From Mycobacterium sp. Aquia_216 (GTDB taxonomy: Bacteria; Actinomycetota; Actinomycetes; Mycobacteriales; Mycobacteriaceae): a stretch of 64,000 nt of DNA. Positions 1 to 8,631 of this stretch are shown here, one piece after another. The notes beneath the pieces are model-generated. The model was not told the DNA's origin, ran no database searches, and worked only from the letters and a program-made list of their open reading frames with translations. Made by a program: the position numbers and the translations under genes. The DNA is taken from assembly GCF_026723865.1 (NCBI RefSeq), contig NZ_CP113529.1, positions 744,001-808,000 of the forward strand, given 5' to 3'. The first letter of the stretch is position 1. Every line of letters begins with the position of its first letter.

Positions 1-39
1 CAGTCACGGCCTGTCCGATAGTCCCGAGGTTTCGTCGTC

Positions 40-762
40 ATGAGCGTCGCACTCGTCACCGGCGCCGCGGGCGGCCAAGGTTGGGCCATCGCGAAGCAGC
101 TTCGAGCGCAGGGATATTCCGTCGCCGCCTGTGATCGGCGAGCTGCTGATATCGCCGCCGCGGTCGGTGCGTTGGACGACGACGAATCGATCGCGATCGA
201 GCTCGACGTGACGAGTCCAGAGCAGTGGGAAACCGCCGTCGAAAAGACGGTGAACCGATTCGGACGGCTGACCACACTGGTCAACAACGCCGGCGTGCTG
301 CATCGCGCCGCGCTGGCCGACGAGACGGTCGAGGATTTCGAAAATGCCTGGCGGGTCAACTGTCTGGGTGCATTCCTCGGGATGCAGGCCGCGCTCGGCC
401 AGCTGCGGGAGGCCGACAACGCGGCCATCGTCAACATCTGCAGCACCGGAGCGATCCGCCCTTTCCCCACGCACTGCGCCTACGGATCGTCGAAGTGGGC
501 GCTTCGGGGGCTGACCCAAACCGCGGCGGCCGAATTGGCCGCGTTCGGTATCCGGGTCAACGCCGTGTTCCCCGGACCGATCGCCACATCGATGCTCGAT
601 GAGGCCACGCAGGCCCGGTTGACGGCGACGGCGCCGTTCGGGCGGCTGGGTCAGCCCACCGAGATCGCCGACGCGGTGGCCTTCCTGGTGTCGGAGGCGG
701 CGTCGTTCATCACCGGTTCGGAACTGGTCGTCGACGGTGGGCAATGCCTGCAGATTCGATGA
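40..762 (+). CDS. SDR family NAD(P)-dependent oxidoreductase
   Basis: A 240-residue classical short-chain dehydrogenase/reductase, which would interconvert an alcohol and a ketone using NAD(P). The N-terminus carries the Rossmann glycine motif TGAAGGQG (residues 7-14), NNAG follows near residue 82, and the catalytic Tyr and Lys lie in YGSSK. The C-terminal FITGSELVVDGG is typical of the family. The stop codon overlaps an ATG of the monooxygenase gene (ATGA at 759-762), so the two are probably translationally coupled. The substrate is unknown; with the monooxygenase and esterase next door, a ketone or alcohol intermediate in lipid or sterol metabolism is a reasonable inference. Confidence 0.9.
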   Translation: MSVALVTGAAGGQGWAIAKQLRAQGYSVAACDRRAADIAAAVGALDDDESIAIELDVTSPEQWETAVEKTVNRFGRLTTLVNNAGVLHRAALADETVEDFENAWRVNCLGAFLGMQAALGQLREADNAAIVNICSTGAIRPFPTHCAYGSSKWALRGLTQTAAAELAAFGIRVNAVFPGPIATSMLDEATQARLTATAPFGRLGQPTEIADAVAFLVSEAASFITGSELVVDGGQCLQIR

Positions 763-2276
763 AGGCAACGTTGTCGGTCGGCATCATCGGCGCCGGTCCG
801 GGTGGGCTGGCGTTGGGAATTCTATTGGCCCGCGCCGGTTTTCATGACTTCACCATCTTCGACCGCGAAGACGACGTCGGCGGCACCTGGCGGATCAACA
901 CCTATCCGGGTCTGGCCTGCGACGTCAAGTCGCACTTGTATTCGTTCTCCTTCGACTTGAATCCGCATTGGTCACGGCTGTGGTCGGGCCAGCCTGAGAT
1001 CCTTGCCTACTTCGAGCGTTGCGCGGATAAATACGGACTGCGGCCGCACCTGAAACTGCGCACCGAAATCCGCGCGGCGCGTTGGGAAGAGGATGCCCAG
1101 CAGTGGTGTCTGACCACCACGGACGGCGAAGAACACCACTTCGATGTCGTGGTCTCCGCGGTCGGTCTGTTCACCCGGCCGCTGTTCCCGGAGCTCGTCG
1201 AGCGGGAGCCGTTCTCGGGAACCGTGATGCACTCGTCGCAATGGGACCATTCGGTCGACCTGCACGGCGCACGGGTCGCCGTGCTGGGAACCGGATCGAC
1301 CGCGTCGCAGCTGCTTCCCGAACTCGCGAAGGTGGCCGGTCAGGTGTATTCGGTGCAGCGCTCGCCGACATGGATTCTGCCCAAACCGGACCGGCACTAC
1401 ACGCGACGGGAGCGGTGGGTCTTCGCCCACCTGCCGTTCGCCAAAAGGCTGTACCGGATCCGGCTGTGGTGGCGCAGCGAATCCAACATCTCGGTGATCG
1501 AGCACGGTAGTGAAAAGACGCAGGATTTCACCGCGATCGCCCTTGGCCTGCTGGAGAAGACGATTGCCGACGAGGAATTGCGGCGGCGGCTGACTCCGGA
1601 TCACCCGATGGGCTGCAAGCGGCTGGTGTTCTCGTCGGACTACCTGCCCGCGTTGACCCAATCCAACGTCGAGGTGGTGTCCAGCCCGGCCCGCTACCTC
1701 AAGGCCCGATCACTGGTCACCGAGGACGGCACCGAACGCGAAGTCGACGTCGTGGTGTGCGCGACCGGCTACGCCGCCGCCGACTACCTCGGGCAGCTGG
1801 ATGTTTCCGGAGAAGGTGGAACGACGCTGCGCGACGTCTGGAGTGATGGGCCGCATGCCTATCTCGGCATGGCCGTTCCCGGGTTCCCGAACTTCTTCAT
1901 GCTGTACGGACCGAACACCAACGTCGGCTCCAACAGCGTGATCTTCATGCTGGAGGCTCAGGCGCACTACATCGTGCGGGCGTTGAAGTACATGCGGCGC
2001 AAGGGCAAGACGTACGTGGCGGTGCGGCCGTCCGCGTTGGCGCGATTCATTGCCAAGATCGACCAGTGGATGGTCGGTACCGTGTGGACGACTCAGTGCA
2101 GCAACTACTTCCGCGCGGCGAACGGGCGGGTGGTAACACAATGGCCACGTAGCGCGCGTAGCTTTTGGGAGATGACGCGCAGGTTCAAGCCCGCCGACTT
2201 CACGTTCTCCAGCCGCCCGCGCGAAGCCGTGCTCACCGCCGACGACGAGACCGCGGTGGTCAGGCCGAGTCGATGA
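759..2276 (+). CDS. FAD-dependent Baeyer-Villiger-type monooxygenase
   Basis: A flavin monooxygenase of about 505 residues. GAGPGG near the N-terminus binds FAD, and a second Rossmann motif (LGTGSTASQ) should bind NADPH. Between them lies FSGTVMHSSQWD (about residues 152-163), which fits the Baeyer-Villiger fingerprint FxGxxxHxxxW. It would insert oxygen next to a ketone to give an ester. The start at 759 is preferred because its ATG overlaps the upstream stop (ATGA); an in-frame ATG at 744 would add five residues. The gene ends in another ATGA overlap with the esterase gene. The order ketone-forming SDR, Baeyer-Villiger enzyme, esterase is chemically coherent. Confidence 0.9.
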   Translation: MKATLSVGIIGAGPGGLALGILLARAGFHDFTIFDREDDVGGTWRINTYPGLACDVKSHLYSFSFDLNPHWSRLWSGQPEILAYFERCADKYGLRPHLKLRTEIRAARWEEDAQQWCLTTTDGEEHHFDVVVSAVGLFTRPLFPELVEREPFSGTVMHSSQWDHSVDLHGARVAVLGTGSTASQLLPELAKVAGQVYSVQRSPTWILPKPDRHYTRRERWVFAHLPFAKRLYRIRLWWRSESNISVIEHGSEKTQDFTAIALGLLEKTIADEELRRRLTPDHPMGCKRLVFSSDYLPALTQSNVEVVSSPARYLKARSLVTEDGTEREVDVVVCATGYAAADYLGQLDVSGEGGTTLRDVWSDGPHAYLGMAVPGFPNFFMLYGPNTNVGSNSVIFMLEAQAHYIVRALKYMRRKGKTYVAVRPSALARFIAKIDQWMVGTVWTTQCSNYFRAANGRVVTQWPRSARSFWEMTRRFKPADFTFSSRPREAVLTADDETAVVRPSR

Positions 2277-3199
2277 CGGAGTTGGACGGGGCGCGGAGGC
2301 TCGATCCCGCACTGCGCGTGGTCGCGACCACCCGCACCGCCTTCTCTCCGGAAGCGATCCAGCTGATGCGCGGACCGTTCGATCTGCGCCGCCGCGATGC
2401 CGCACACCTCACCGACCTGCCGGGCGTGCAGATCAGCGAGGACCATGCGGCGGGCGCAGTCCGGGTGCGCATTTATCGGGGCGGTCCGTCACCGGCGCCG
2501 GTAGTCGTCTATTGCCACGCGGGCGGATTCGCGCTGGGCAACCTCGACACCGATCACCGGCAGTGCGCGGAACTCGCCCGCCGCGGCCGCTGCACGGTGG
2601 TATCGGTCGACTACCGCCTGGCGCCGGAACACCCCTATCCGGCCGCGCTCGACGACGCCATCGCGGTGCTGAATTGGGTGGCCGGCCGTGCGGCTGAATT
2701 GGATGTCGATGCCACGCGGCTGGCTGTCGCGGGCAGCAGCGCCGGGGCCACCCTGGCCGCATCCCTGGTGCAGCGTTGCGTGGACGGGTCGCTGCCGCCC
2801 GTCGTGTTCCAACTGTTGCACCAGCCGGTGCTCGACGATCGCCCTACCGCATCGAAGGCGGAGTTTCGCACCAGCCCGGCCTTCGACAGCGAGGCAGCCG
2901 AACTGATGTGGCGCTACTACCTGGGCGGACAGCCCGCGTCACCGGATACCGTGCCGGCGCGGCGCGCCGAATTACACGGTATGCCAGCAACTTTGGTCAC
3001 CTGCGCGGAGATCGATCCGTTCCGCGATGAAGCGATCGACTACGCGCTGCGGTTACTTCGCGCCGGAGTCTCCACCGAACTGCACGTGTTCGCGCGCACC
3101 TGCCACGGGTTCGATTCGCTGCTGCCCGACTGGTCGGACTCCGAGCGGCTGTTCGCGCTGCAAGGCAATGCCCTGACGACCGCCTTCTACGGCACCTAG
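2273..3199 (+). CDS. HSL-family alpha/beta hydrolase (Lip-type esterase)
   Basis: A 308-residue alpha/beta hydrolase of the hormone-sensitive-lipase family, common in mycobacteria as Lip proteins. The oxyanion-hole motif is HAGG (from residue 82) instead of the usual HGGG. The nucleophile elbow is GSSAG (154-158, Ser156). The likely acid lies in EIDPFRDEA and the histidine in CHGF. The ATG overlaps the stop of the monooxygenase gene (ATGA at 2273-2276). It would hydrolyse a short or medium acyl ester, possibly the ester or lactone made by the upstream enzyme; that link is inferred. Confidence 0.88.
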   Translation: MTELDGARRLDPALRVVATTRTAFSPEAIQLMRGPFDLRRRDAAHLTDLPGVQISEDHAAGAVRVRIYRGGPSPAPVVVYCHAGGFALGNLDTDHRQCAELARRGRCTVVSVDYRLAPEHPYPAALDDAIAVLNWVAGRAAELDVDATRLAVAGSSAGATLAASLVQRCVDGSLPPVVFQLLHQPVLDDRPTASKAEFRTSPAFDSEAAELMWRYYLGGQPASPDTVPARRAELHGMPATLVTCAEIDPFRDEAIDYALRLLRAGVSTELHVFARTCHGFDSLLPDWSDSERLFALQGNALTTAFYGT

Positions 3200-3234
3200 C
3201 CCGGGCCCGCGGCAAGACATGTTGGAATACGACC

Positions 3235-3699
3235 ATGGCTATCATCCCGCCGGCACCGGAGCAGCTCACCAGCAGCGACTTTCCGGTGCTGTGGCCGGTG
3301 GGCACCCGGTGGGCCGACAACGACATGTTCGGCCATCTCAACAACGCGGTCTACTACCAGCTGTTCGACACCGCGATCAATGCCTGGATCACGATCGGCA
3401 CCGGGCTTGACCCGACCACCATGCCGGCGCTGGGTGTCGTCGCGGAGTCGGGTTGCCGCTATTTCTCCGAACTGCAATTCCCACAACGCCTCGAGGTCGG
3501 CCTTGCCGTGACCCGGCTGGGCCGCAGCAGCGTCACCTACCGGTTGGGTGTGTTCGAGTCGAGCGAGGGACAACAGCCGCGGCCGACGACCGCGCTCGGG
3601 CATTGGGTGCACGTCTACGTCGACCGCGCCAGCCGCAAACCCGTCGGAATTCCCGACCCCATCCGGACCTTGCTGTCGACGGCCTGCGTCGGCGAATAG
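3235..3699 (+). CDS. Acyl-CoA thioesterase-like hotdog protein (Rv0163-like)
   Basis: A 154-residue protein of the 4HBT/hotdog family. The N-terminal half has WADNDMFGHLNNAVYYQLFDT, in which the conserved D/N and H-x-N-N-x-x-Y pattern of 4-hydroxybenzoyl-CoA-type thioesterases is clear. It probably hydrolyses an acyl-CoA in the cytoplasm; the acyl group cannot be deduced. It sits 35 bp after the esterase gene and just before the SRPBCC gene, the position of Rv0163 upstream of the mce1 locus. The ATG at 3235 has no strong ribosome-binding site. Confidence 0.82.
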   Translation: MAIIPPAPEQLTSSDFPVLWPVGTRWADNDMFGHLNNAVYYQLFDTAINAWITIGTGLDPTTMPALGVVAESGCRYFSELQFPQRLEVGLAVTRLGRSSVTYRLGVFESSEGQQPRPTTALGHWVHVYVDRASRKPVGIPDPIRTLLSTACVGE

Positions 3700-3751
3700 A
3701 CCTCGGCCCGGCCGAGATAGCGCACTGCGCTGGGGCTTTCGCGTACCCCGC

Positions 3752-3757
3752 TATGCT
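3752..3757 (+). promoter_or_regulatory. Putative -10 element of a leaderless transcript
   Basis: TATGCT matches the mycobacterial TANNNT -10 consensus and ends six bases before the ATG at 3764. Transcription would therefore start at or next to the start codon, giving a leaderless mRNA. No ribosome-binding site is present upstream of this ATG, in agreement. Confidence 0.5.
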
Positions 3758-3763
3758 TCGCCA

Positions 3764-4204
3764 ATGCCTGTTTTGAGTAAAACCGTCGAGGTCGACGCCA
3801 ACGCCGCGGCGATCATGGCCATCGTCGCGGACTTCGAGCGGTACCCGGAGTGGAGCGACGGGGCAAAGGGCTGCTGGGTGCTCGCGCGCTACGACGACGG
3901 CCGGCCCAGCCAGATTCGCCTGGACGCCGCCTACCAAGGCTTCGAGGGAACCTTCATTCAGGCCATCTACTACCCGGGGTCGAACCAGATTCAGACCGTC
4001 CTGCAGCAGGGCGAGCTGTTCAAGAAACAGGAGCAGCTGTTCAGCGTGGTGGAAATGGGCGCCTCGAGCCTGCTGACGGTGGACATCGACGTCGAACCGT
4101 CGATGCCGGTGCCCGCGCCGATGGTGAAGATGATGCTGAACAACGTGCTCGACCACCTCGCGGACAACCTCAAGAAGCGCGCCGAACACCTGGCCGCCGG
4201 CTAG
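3764..4204 (+). CDS. SRPBCC (polyketide cyclase/START-like) protein, TB18.5-like
   Basis: A 146-residue SRPBCC protein. It starts with the pattern typical of the family (alternating hydrophobic strand, then a helix ending FERYPEWSDG) and ends in a long amphipathic helix (residues about 115-140). Such proteins bind hydrophobic ligands in a deep pocket; the ligand here is unknown. By position, next to mce1R, it corresponds to Rv0164 (TB18.5). The ATG at 3764 is chosen because the family similarity starts there and a -10 element lies just upstream. It converges on mce1R with a nine-base gap. Confidence 0.85.
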   Translation: MPVLSKTVEVDANAAAIMAIVADFERYPEWSDGAKGCWVLARYDDGRPSQIRLDAAYQGFEGTFIQAIYYPGSNQIQTVLQQGELFKKQEQLFSVVEMGASSLLTVDIDVEPSMPVPAPMVKMMLNNVLDHLADNLKKRAEHLAAG

Positions 4205-4213
4205 CGACCCCGG

Positions 4214-4909
4214 TCAACCGAAAACTCCGGCCCCGTCCAGCATTGCGGTCAGCCGCTCCGCCGCGTCGGTGAACTGCCAGACGGTGTGCTCGATCACCGC
4301 GGGCGTGTCGCGCCGGCGCAGCGCGGCGATCAACTGCCGGTGATTGTCGACCGCGGCGATAGCCCACTGCGGATCCCCGGCGTAGACCAGCACCGGCATA
4401 TACCGTGCGGCGTTGAGGAGGAACCAGGCCAGCTTGATCCGCCCGGCGGCCTGGTTGAAGACGCGGTGAAACGCGAACTCGATGCCCGCGATCGTCTCGG
4501 GATCGCTGGAGCCGACGGCCGCAACGAGCGAATCGTTGATCCGCTCCAGCTCGTCGATCTCGGTCTCGGTGATGTGATCGGTGGCCGCCGCGGCCAGTTC
4601 CCTGGCAATGGTGGCCTGTAGCCAGAAGATGTCGTCGATGTCCTGGCGCGTCAACGGCAGCACCACATGGCCGCGGTGCGGCTCCAGCTGCACCATGCCC
4701 TCACCGCGCAGCTTGAGCAGGGCCTCGCGTACCGGCGTCACGCTGACCCCGAGTTCGGCCGCGGTCTCATCGAGGCGTATGAAGGTGCCCGGTCGCAATG
4801 CCCCCGACATGATCGCCGCCCGCAGATGGCCCGCGACCTCGTCCGACAGCTGCGCCCGGCGCAGCTGCCGCCGCCTGCCGTGGGCTCGCGTAGATAGAGG
4901 TACGTTCAC
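4214..4909 (-). CDS. mce1R: GntR/FCD-family repressor of the mce1 operon
   Basis: A 231-residue FadR-subfamily GntR regulator. The N-terminal winged helix spans about residues 18-85 (LSDEVAGHLRAAIMSG, then GVSVTPVREALLKL as recognition helix). The all-helical FCD ligand domain follows, with D/H positions such as EFAFHRVFN. It lies divergent from fadD5, exactly where Rv0165c (Mce1R) sits in M. tuberculosis. Mce1R is known there to repress mce1 and probably senses a fatty acyl ligand. The start is a GTG. The inverted repeat at 4988-5013 in the divergent promoter region is a good candidate binding site. Confidence 0.9.
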   Translation of the reverse strand: MNVPLSTRAHGRRRQLRRAQLSDEVAGHLRAAIMSGALRPGTFIRLDETAAELGVSVTPVREALLKLRGEGMVQLEPHRGHVVLPLTRQDIDDIFWLQATIARELAAAATDHITETEIDELERINDSLVAAVGSSDPETIAGIEFAFHRVFNQAAGRIKLAWFLLNAARYMPVLVYAGDPQWAIAAVDNHRQLIAALRRRDTPAVIEHTVWQFTDAAERLTAMLDGAGVFG

Positions 4910-4987
4910 GTCGGTAGCCAGGGCTTTCGGAGGCGTTTTCAGGGAGCTTTCAGGGCGTATCGGGGCTTGTCATCAGGGCAGTAAAGC

Positions 4988-5013
4988 CATAGTGTGACCC
5001 ACACAACACTATG
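4988..5013. promoter_or_regulatory. Inverted repeat in the mce1R-fadD5 intergenic region (candidate Mce1R operator)
   Basis: CATAGTG and CACTATG form perfect 7-base arms around a 12-base spacer. A second dyad, GTGTG-ACC-CACAC, is nested inside at 4992-5004. It is the only strong dyad I found in this 159-bp divergent region. Position and symmetry fit a dimeric GntR/FadR-type repressor controlling both mce1R and the mce1 operon. Assignment to Mce1R is inference. Confidence 0.6.
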
Positions 5014-5068
5014 TTTTATCAAATATCAACCTGTCGCAAGCGGTGCGCGAGTGAAGGGAAGGTATTAG

Positions 5069-6727
5069 TTGACCGCGCAACTTGCTAGCCACGAGGCTCA
5101 AGCATCGCAGCCGTCACACCCGCACGAGCAGCCGTATCTGGCCCGCCGGCAGAACTGGGTCAACCAGCTCGAGCGGCACGCGTTGATGCAGCCGCAGGCC
5201 GTCGCGCTGCGTTTCATGGGTCGGACACTGACCTGGGCTGACCTGCGGCGACGGGTCACTGCGCTGGCCGCAGCGCTGCGCCGTCGAGGGGTCGGCTCCG
5301 GCGACCGGGTCATGATCCTGATGCTCAACCGCACCGAGTTCGTCGAGGCGATGCTGGCCACCACCATGCTCGGGGGTATCGCGGTTCCGCTGAACTTCCG
5401 GCTCACCCCGTCCGAGATCGCCTTCCTGGTCGAAGACTGCGAGGCGCGGGTGATGGTCACCGAAGCGGTGCTTGCCCCGGTGGCCACCGGCGTCCGCGAC
5501 ATCCAGCCGCTGCTCGGCACGGTCGTCGTGGCCGGCGGCTCTCCCGACGACAGCGTGCTCGGCTACGACGACCTGCTCGATGAGCCCGCGGACGCGGTCG
5601 AGCCGGTGGATGTCCCGAACGACGCGCCGGCCCTGATCATGTACACCTCGGGCACCACCGGGCGTCCCAAGGGCGCGGTGCTCACCCACACCAATCTGAC
5701 CGGGCAGGCGATGACCGGGCTCTACACACATGGTGCCGACATCAGCAACGACGTCGGCTTCGTCGGCGTCCCGCTGTTCCACATCGCCGGCGTCGGCAAC
5801 CTGTTGGGGGGCCTGCTGCTGGGCCTGCCCACGGTGATCTACCCCCTCGGTGCGTTCGACCCGGGCCAGCTGCTCGACGTGCTGGCGGCCGAGAAGGTCA
5901 CGGGCATTTTCCTGGTTCCGGCCCAGTGGCAGGCGGTCTGCGCCGAGCAGCAAGCCCGGCCCCGTGATCTGCGGCTGCGAGTCATGTCGTGGGGTGCCGC
6001 CCCCGCTCCGGACGCCCTGCTGCGGGAGATGTCGTCGACGTTCCCCGGCACCCAGATCCTGGCCGCCTTCGGCCAGACCGAGATGTCTCCGGTCACCTGC
6101 ATGCTGCTCGGCGAGGACGCGATCCGGAAACGCGGATCGGTCGGCAAAGTGATCCCGACCGTTGCCGCCCGGGTGGTCGACGAAAACATGAACGACGTGC
6201 CGATCGGTGAGGTTGGCGAAATCGTCTATCGGGCACCGACATTGATGAGCGGCTACTGGAACAACCCGCAGGCCACCGCGGAGGCGTTCGCGGGCGGCTG
6301 GTTCCACTCCGGCGATCTCGTCCGGATGGACGACGAGGGCTACGTCTGGGTCGTGGACCGCAAGAAGGACATGATCATCTCCGGCGGTGAGAACATCTAT
6401 TGCGCCGAGGTGGAGAACGTGCTCGCCGGCCATCCCGGCATCGTCGAAGTCGCGGTCATCGGCCGGGCCCACGAGAAGTGGGGCGAGGTGCCCATCGCGG
6501 TCGCGGCGATCACCGCCGACGGGCCGCGCCTGGATGACCTGGACGAGTTCCTGACGGAGCGCCTGGCGCGCTACAAGCATCCCAAGGCGCTTGAGATTGT
6601 CGAGGCGTTGCCCCGCAACCCGGCCGGCAAGGTCCTCAAGACTGAGCTACGGCTTCGCTACGGGAACGCGGACACAACGCAAAGTCAGGCTACTTCAAGG
6701 GATTTCACGGCGAGAGAGGAAGGCTGA
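5069..6727 (+). CDS. fadD5: Fatty-acid-CoA ligase FadD5, first gene of the mce1 operon
   Basis: A 552-residue ANL-superfamily acyl-CoA synthetase. The P-loop-like motif YTSGTTGRPKG lies near residues 192-202. The A5-type motif with GQTE is around residue 340. The hinge region has GWFHSGDLVRMDDEGY, then DRKKDMIISGGENIY near residues 409-445. The catalytic lysine is in PRNPAGKVLK near residue 520. It would activate fatty acids (in M. tuberculosis, lipids recycled through Mce1) to acyl-CoA in the cytoplasm. The start is a TTG preceded by GAAGGGAAGG. It is followed by 212 bp containing a second promoter before yrbE1A. Confidence 0.95.
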   Translation: MTAQLASHEAQASQPSHPHEQPYLARRQNWVNQLERHALMQPQAVALRFMGRTLTWADLRRRVTALAAALRRRGVGSGDRVMILMLNRTEFVEAMLATTMLGGIAVPLNFRLTPSEIAFLVEDCEARVMVTEAVLAPVATGVRDIQPLLGTVVVAGGSPDDSVLGYDDLLDEPADAVEPVDVPNDAPALIMYTSGTTGRPKGAVLTHTNLTGQAMTGLYTHGADISNDVGFVGVPLFHIAGVGNLLGGLLLGLPTVIYPLGAFDPGQLLDVLAAEKVTGIFLVPAQWQAVCAEQQARPRDLRLRVMSWGAAPAPDALLREMSSTFPGTQILAAFGQTEMSPVTCMLLGEDAIRKRGSVGKVIPTVAARVVDENMNDVPIGEVGEIVYRAPTLMSGYWNNPQATAEAFAGGWFHSGDLVRMDDEGYVWVVDRKKDMIISGGENIYCAEVENVLAGHPGIVEVAVIGRAHEKWGEVPIAVAAITADGPRLDDLDEFLTERLARYKHPKALEIVEALPRNPAGKVLKTELRLRYGNADTTQSQATSRDFTAREEG

Positions 6728-6781
6728 CAGAAACTGTAACGTTTGCCAGCTGTTGACGAAGGGTTAATTGTGCGGATGCGG

Positions 6782-6810
6782 TTCACACCTGCTTGGCCAT
6801 CGGGTACATT
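6782..6810 (+). promoter_or_regulatory. Putative sigma-A-type promoter between fadD5 and yrbE1A
   Basis: TTCACA (6782-6787) and TACATT (6805-6810) are separated by 17 bp, a near-consensus housekeeping promoter. It lies about 130 bp upstream of yrbE1A. In M. tuberculosis an internal mce1 promoter in this same intergenic gap has been reported, so the transporter genes may be transcribed apart from fadD5. This element is predicted from sequence only. Confidence 0.55.
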
Positions 6811-6939
6811 CCTGTGGTCTCCGTTACTACTTGCCAGTAGGGAGTCGGTGATCACACATGCGGGGTCCGTGCAAGGGGGAGGCGTGCGACACGATTCGCG
6901 GCGCCGCCAGGCACCCGGTGCCGACGTGAGGAGGCAGTG

Positions 6940-7755
6940 GTGACGTCGACGTCCACCGGCGGCCGAGGTCCCTACTTGGTCGGCTACCTGCGCGACCAAC
7001 TGGAGTCGCCGCTGACCCTGATCGGCGGCTTCTTTCGGATGTGTGTCCTGACCGGTAGGGCGTTGTTCCGTCGGCCATTCCAGTGGCAGGAATTCATCCT
7101 GCAGTGCTGGTTCATCATGCGTGTCGCGTTCCTGCCGACTGTCTTTGTCTCCATACCGCTGACTGTGTTGCTGATCTTCACCCTCAACGTGCTGCTGGCC
7201 CAGTTCGGTGCCGCGGACCTGTCCGGCGCCGGCGCGGCGATCGGCGCGGTCACCCAGCTCGGCCCGTTGACGACGGTGCTGGTCGTCGCCGGTGCCGGAT
7301 CGACCGCAATCTGCGCCGACCTGGGCGCGCGCACCATCCGCGAGGAAATCGACGCGATGGAAGTGCTCGGCATCGACCCGATCCACCGGCTGGTGGTGCC
7401 CCGGGTGATCGCCGCAACCCTGGTCGCCACGCTGCTCAACGGCCTGGTCATCACCGTGGGATTGGTGGGCGGCTACCTGTTCGGGGTGTATCTGCAAAAC
7501 GTGTCGGGCGGCGCTTACCTGGCCACGCTGACCACGATCACCGGCCTGCCCGAGGTCGTCATCGCGACCGTCAAGGCCGCGATCTTCGGCCTGATCGCCG
7601 GCCTGGTCGGCTGCTTCCGCGGCCTGACCGTGCGCGGCGGTTCCAAGGGCCTGGGCACCGCCGTCAACGAAACCGTGGTGCTCTGCGTCGTCGCGCTGTA
7701 CGCGGTGAACGTCATTCTGACCACGATCGGCGTCCGATTCGGAACGGGACACTGA
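6940..7755 (+). CDS. yrbE1A: Mce1 permease subunit YrbE1A (MlaE family)
   Basis: About 271 residues, a multi-pass membrane permease of the MlaE/YrbE family. The MlaE signature is intact: a stretch around GAGSTAICADLGARTIREEID and the coupling region AMEVLGIDPI, followed by hydrophobic segments. With YrbE1B it forms the transmembrane core of the Mce1 lipid importer, energised by the ATPase MceG encoded elsewhere. AGGAGG at 6929-6934 is five bases before GTG 6940 but only two before GTG 6937, so 6940 is preferred. One base separates its stop from the yrbE1B ATG. Confidence 0.95.
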   Translation: MTSTSTGGRGPYLVGYLRDQLESPLTLIGGFFRMCVLTGRALFRRPFQWQEFILQCWFIMRVAFLPTVFVSIPLTVLLIFTLNVLLAQFGAADLSGAGAAIGAVTQLGPLTTVLVVAGAGSTAICADLGARTIREEIDAMEVLGIDPIHRLVVPRVIAATLVATLLNGLVITVGLVGGYLFGVYLQNVSGGAYLATLTTITGLPEVVIATVKAAIFGLIAGLVGCFRGLTVRGGSKGLGTAVNETVVLCVVALYAVNVILTTIGVRFGTGH

Positions 7756-7756
7756 G

Positions 7757-8626
7757 ATGACCAACGTCGCCGTACTGCGCGCCCGGTTCCCCCGGGCGGC
7801 CGAGAACCTCAACCGCTACGGCGGTGCCGCCGGCCGGGGGCTCGACGACATCGGCCGGATGGCCTGGTTCGGGATGGTCTGTATCGCGCACGTGCCGCAC
7901 GCGATACGCAACTACCGCAAGGAAACGCTGCGGCTGATCGCCCAGATCGGCATGGGCACCGGGGCCATGGCCGTCGTCGGTGGCACCGTCGCCATCGTCG
8001 GCTTCGTCACGCTGTCCGGTAGCTCCCTGGTCGCCATCCAGGGATTCGCATCCCTGGGGAACATCGGCGTCGAGGCGTTCACCGGCTTCTTCGCCGCACT
8101 GATCAACGTGCGCATCGCCGCCCCCGTCGTCACCGGCATCGCGATGGCCGCCACCGTCGGCGCCGGCGCCACCGCCGAACTCGGCGCCATGCGGATCAGC
8201 GAAGAGATCGACGCCCTGGAAGTGATGGGCATCAAGTCGATCTCGTTCCTGGCGACCACGCGGTTCATGGCCGGACTGGTGGTGATCATCCCGATCTACG
8301 CGATGGCGATGATCATGTGCTTCCTGTCGCCGCAGATCACCACGACGGTGCTCTACGGGCAATCCAACGGCACCTACGACCACTACTTCCGGACGTTCCT
8401 TCGCCCCGATGACGTGTTCTGGTCGTTCCTGGAGGCCATCCTCATCACCGCGGTCGTGATGATCACGCACTGCTTCTACGGCTACAACGCCGGTGGCGGG
8501 CCCGTCGGCGTCGGCGAGGCCGTCGGTCGCTCGATGCGCTTCTCCCTGGTCTCGGTGCAGGTTGTCGTGTTATCCGCCGCGTTGGCGCTGTACGGCGTCA
8601 ACCCCAACTTCGCCTTGACGGTGTAG
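7757..8626 (+). CDS. yrbE1B: Mce1 permease subunit YrbE1B (MlaE family)
   Basis: A 289-residue MlaE-family permease, the second half of the Mce1 transmembrane core. It carries the same family signature as YrbE1A (GAGATAELGAMRISEEID, then ALEVMGI) with about five or six hydrophobic segments. A longer N-terminal cytoplasmic part contains an amphipathic stretch (RNYRKETLRLIAQIG) that in this family packs at the membrane surface. It is followed five bases later by mce1A. Assignment is certain from family features and operon position. Confidence 0.95.
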   Translation: MTNVAVLRARFPRAAENLNRYGGAAGRGLDDIGRMAWFGMVCIAHVPHAIRNYRKETLRLIAQIGMGTGAMAVVGGTVAIVGFVTLSGSSLVAIQGFASLGNIGVEAFTGFFAALINVRIAAPVVTGIAMAATVGAGATAELGAMRISEEIDALEVMGIKSISFLATTRFMAGLVVIIPIYAMAMIMCFLSPQITTTVLYGQSNGTYDHYFRTFLRPDDVFWSFLEAILITAVVMITHCFYGYNAGGGPVGVGEAVGRSMRFSLVSVQVVVLSAALALYGVNPNFALTV

Positions 8627-8631
8627 CGCCC

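Noticed and set aside
5114..6580. A 488-codon frame opposite fadD5.
   Set aside because: Composition is typical of an antisense shadow (His/Arg/Gln/Val rich) and fadD5 is unmistakable on the other strand.
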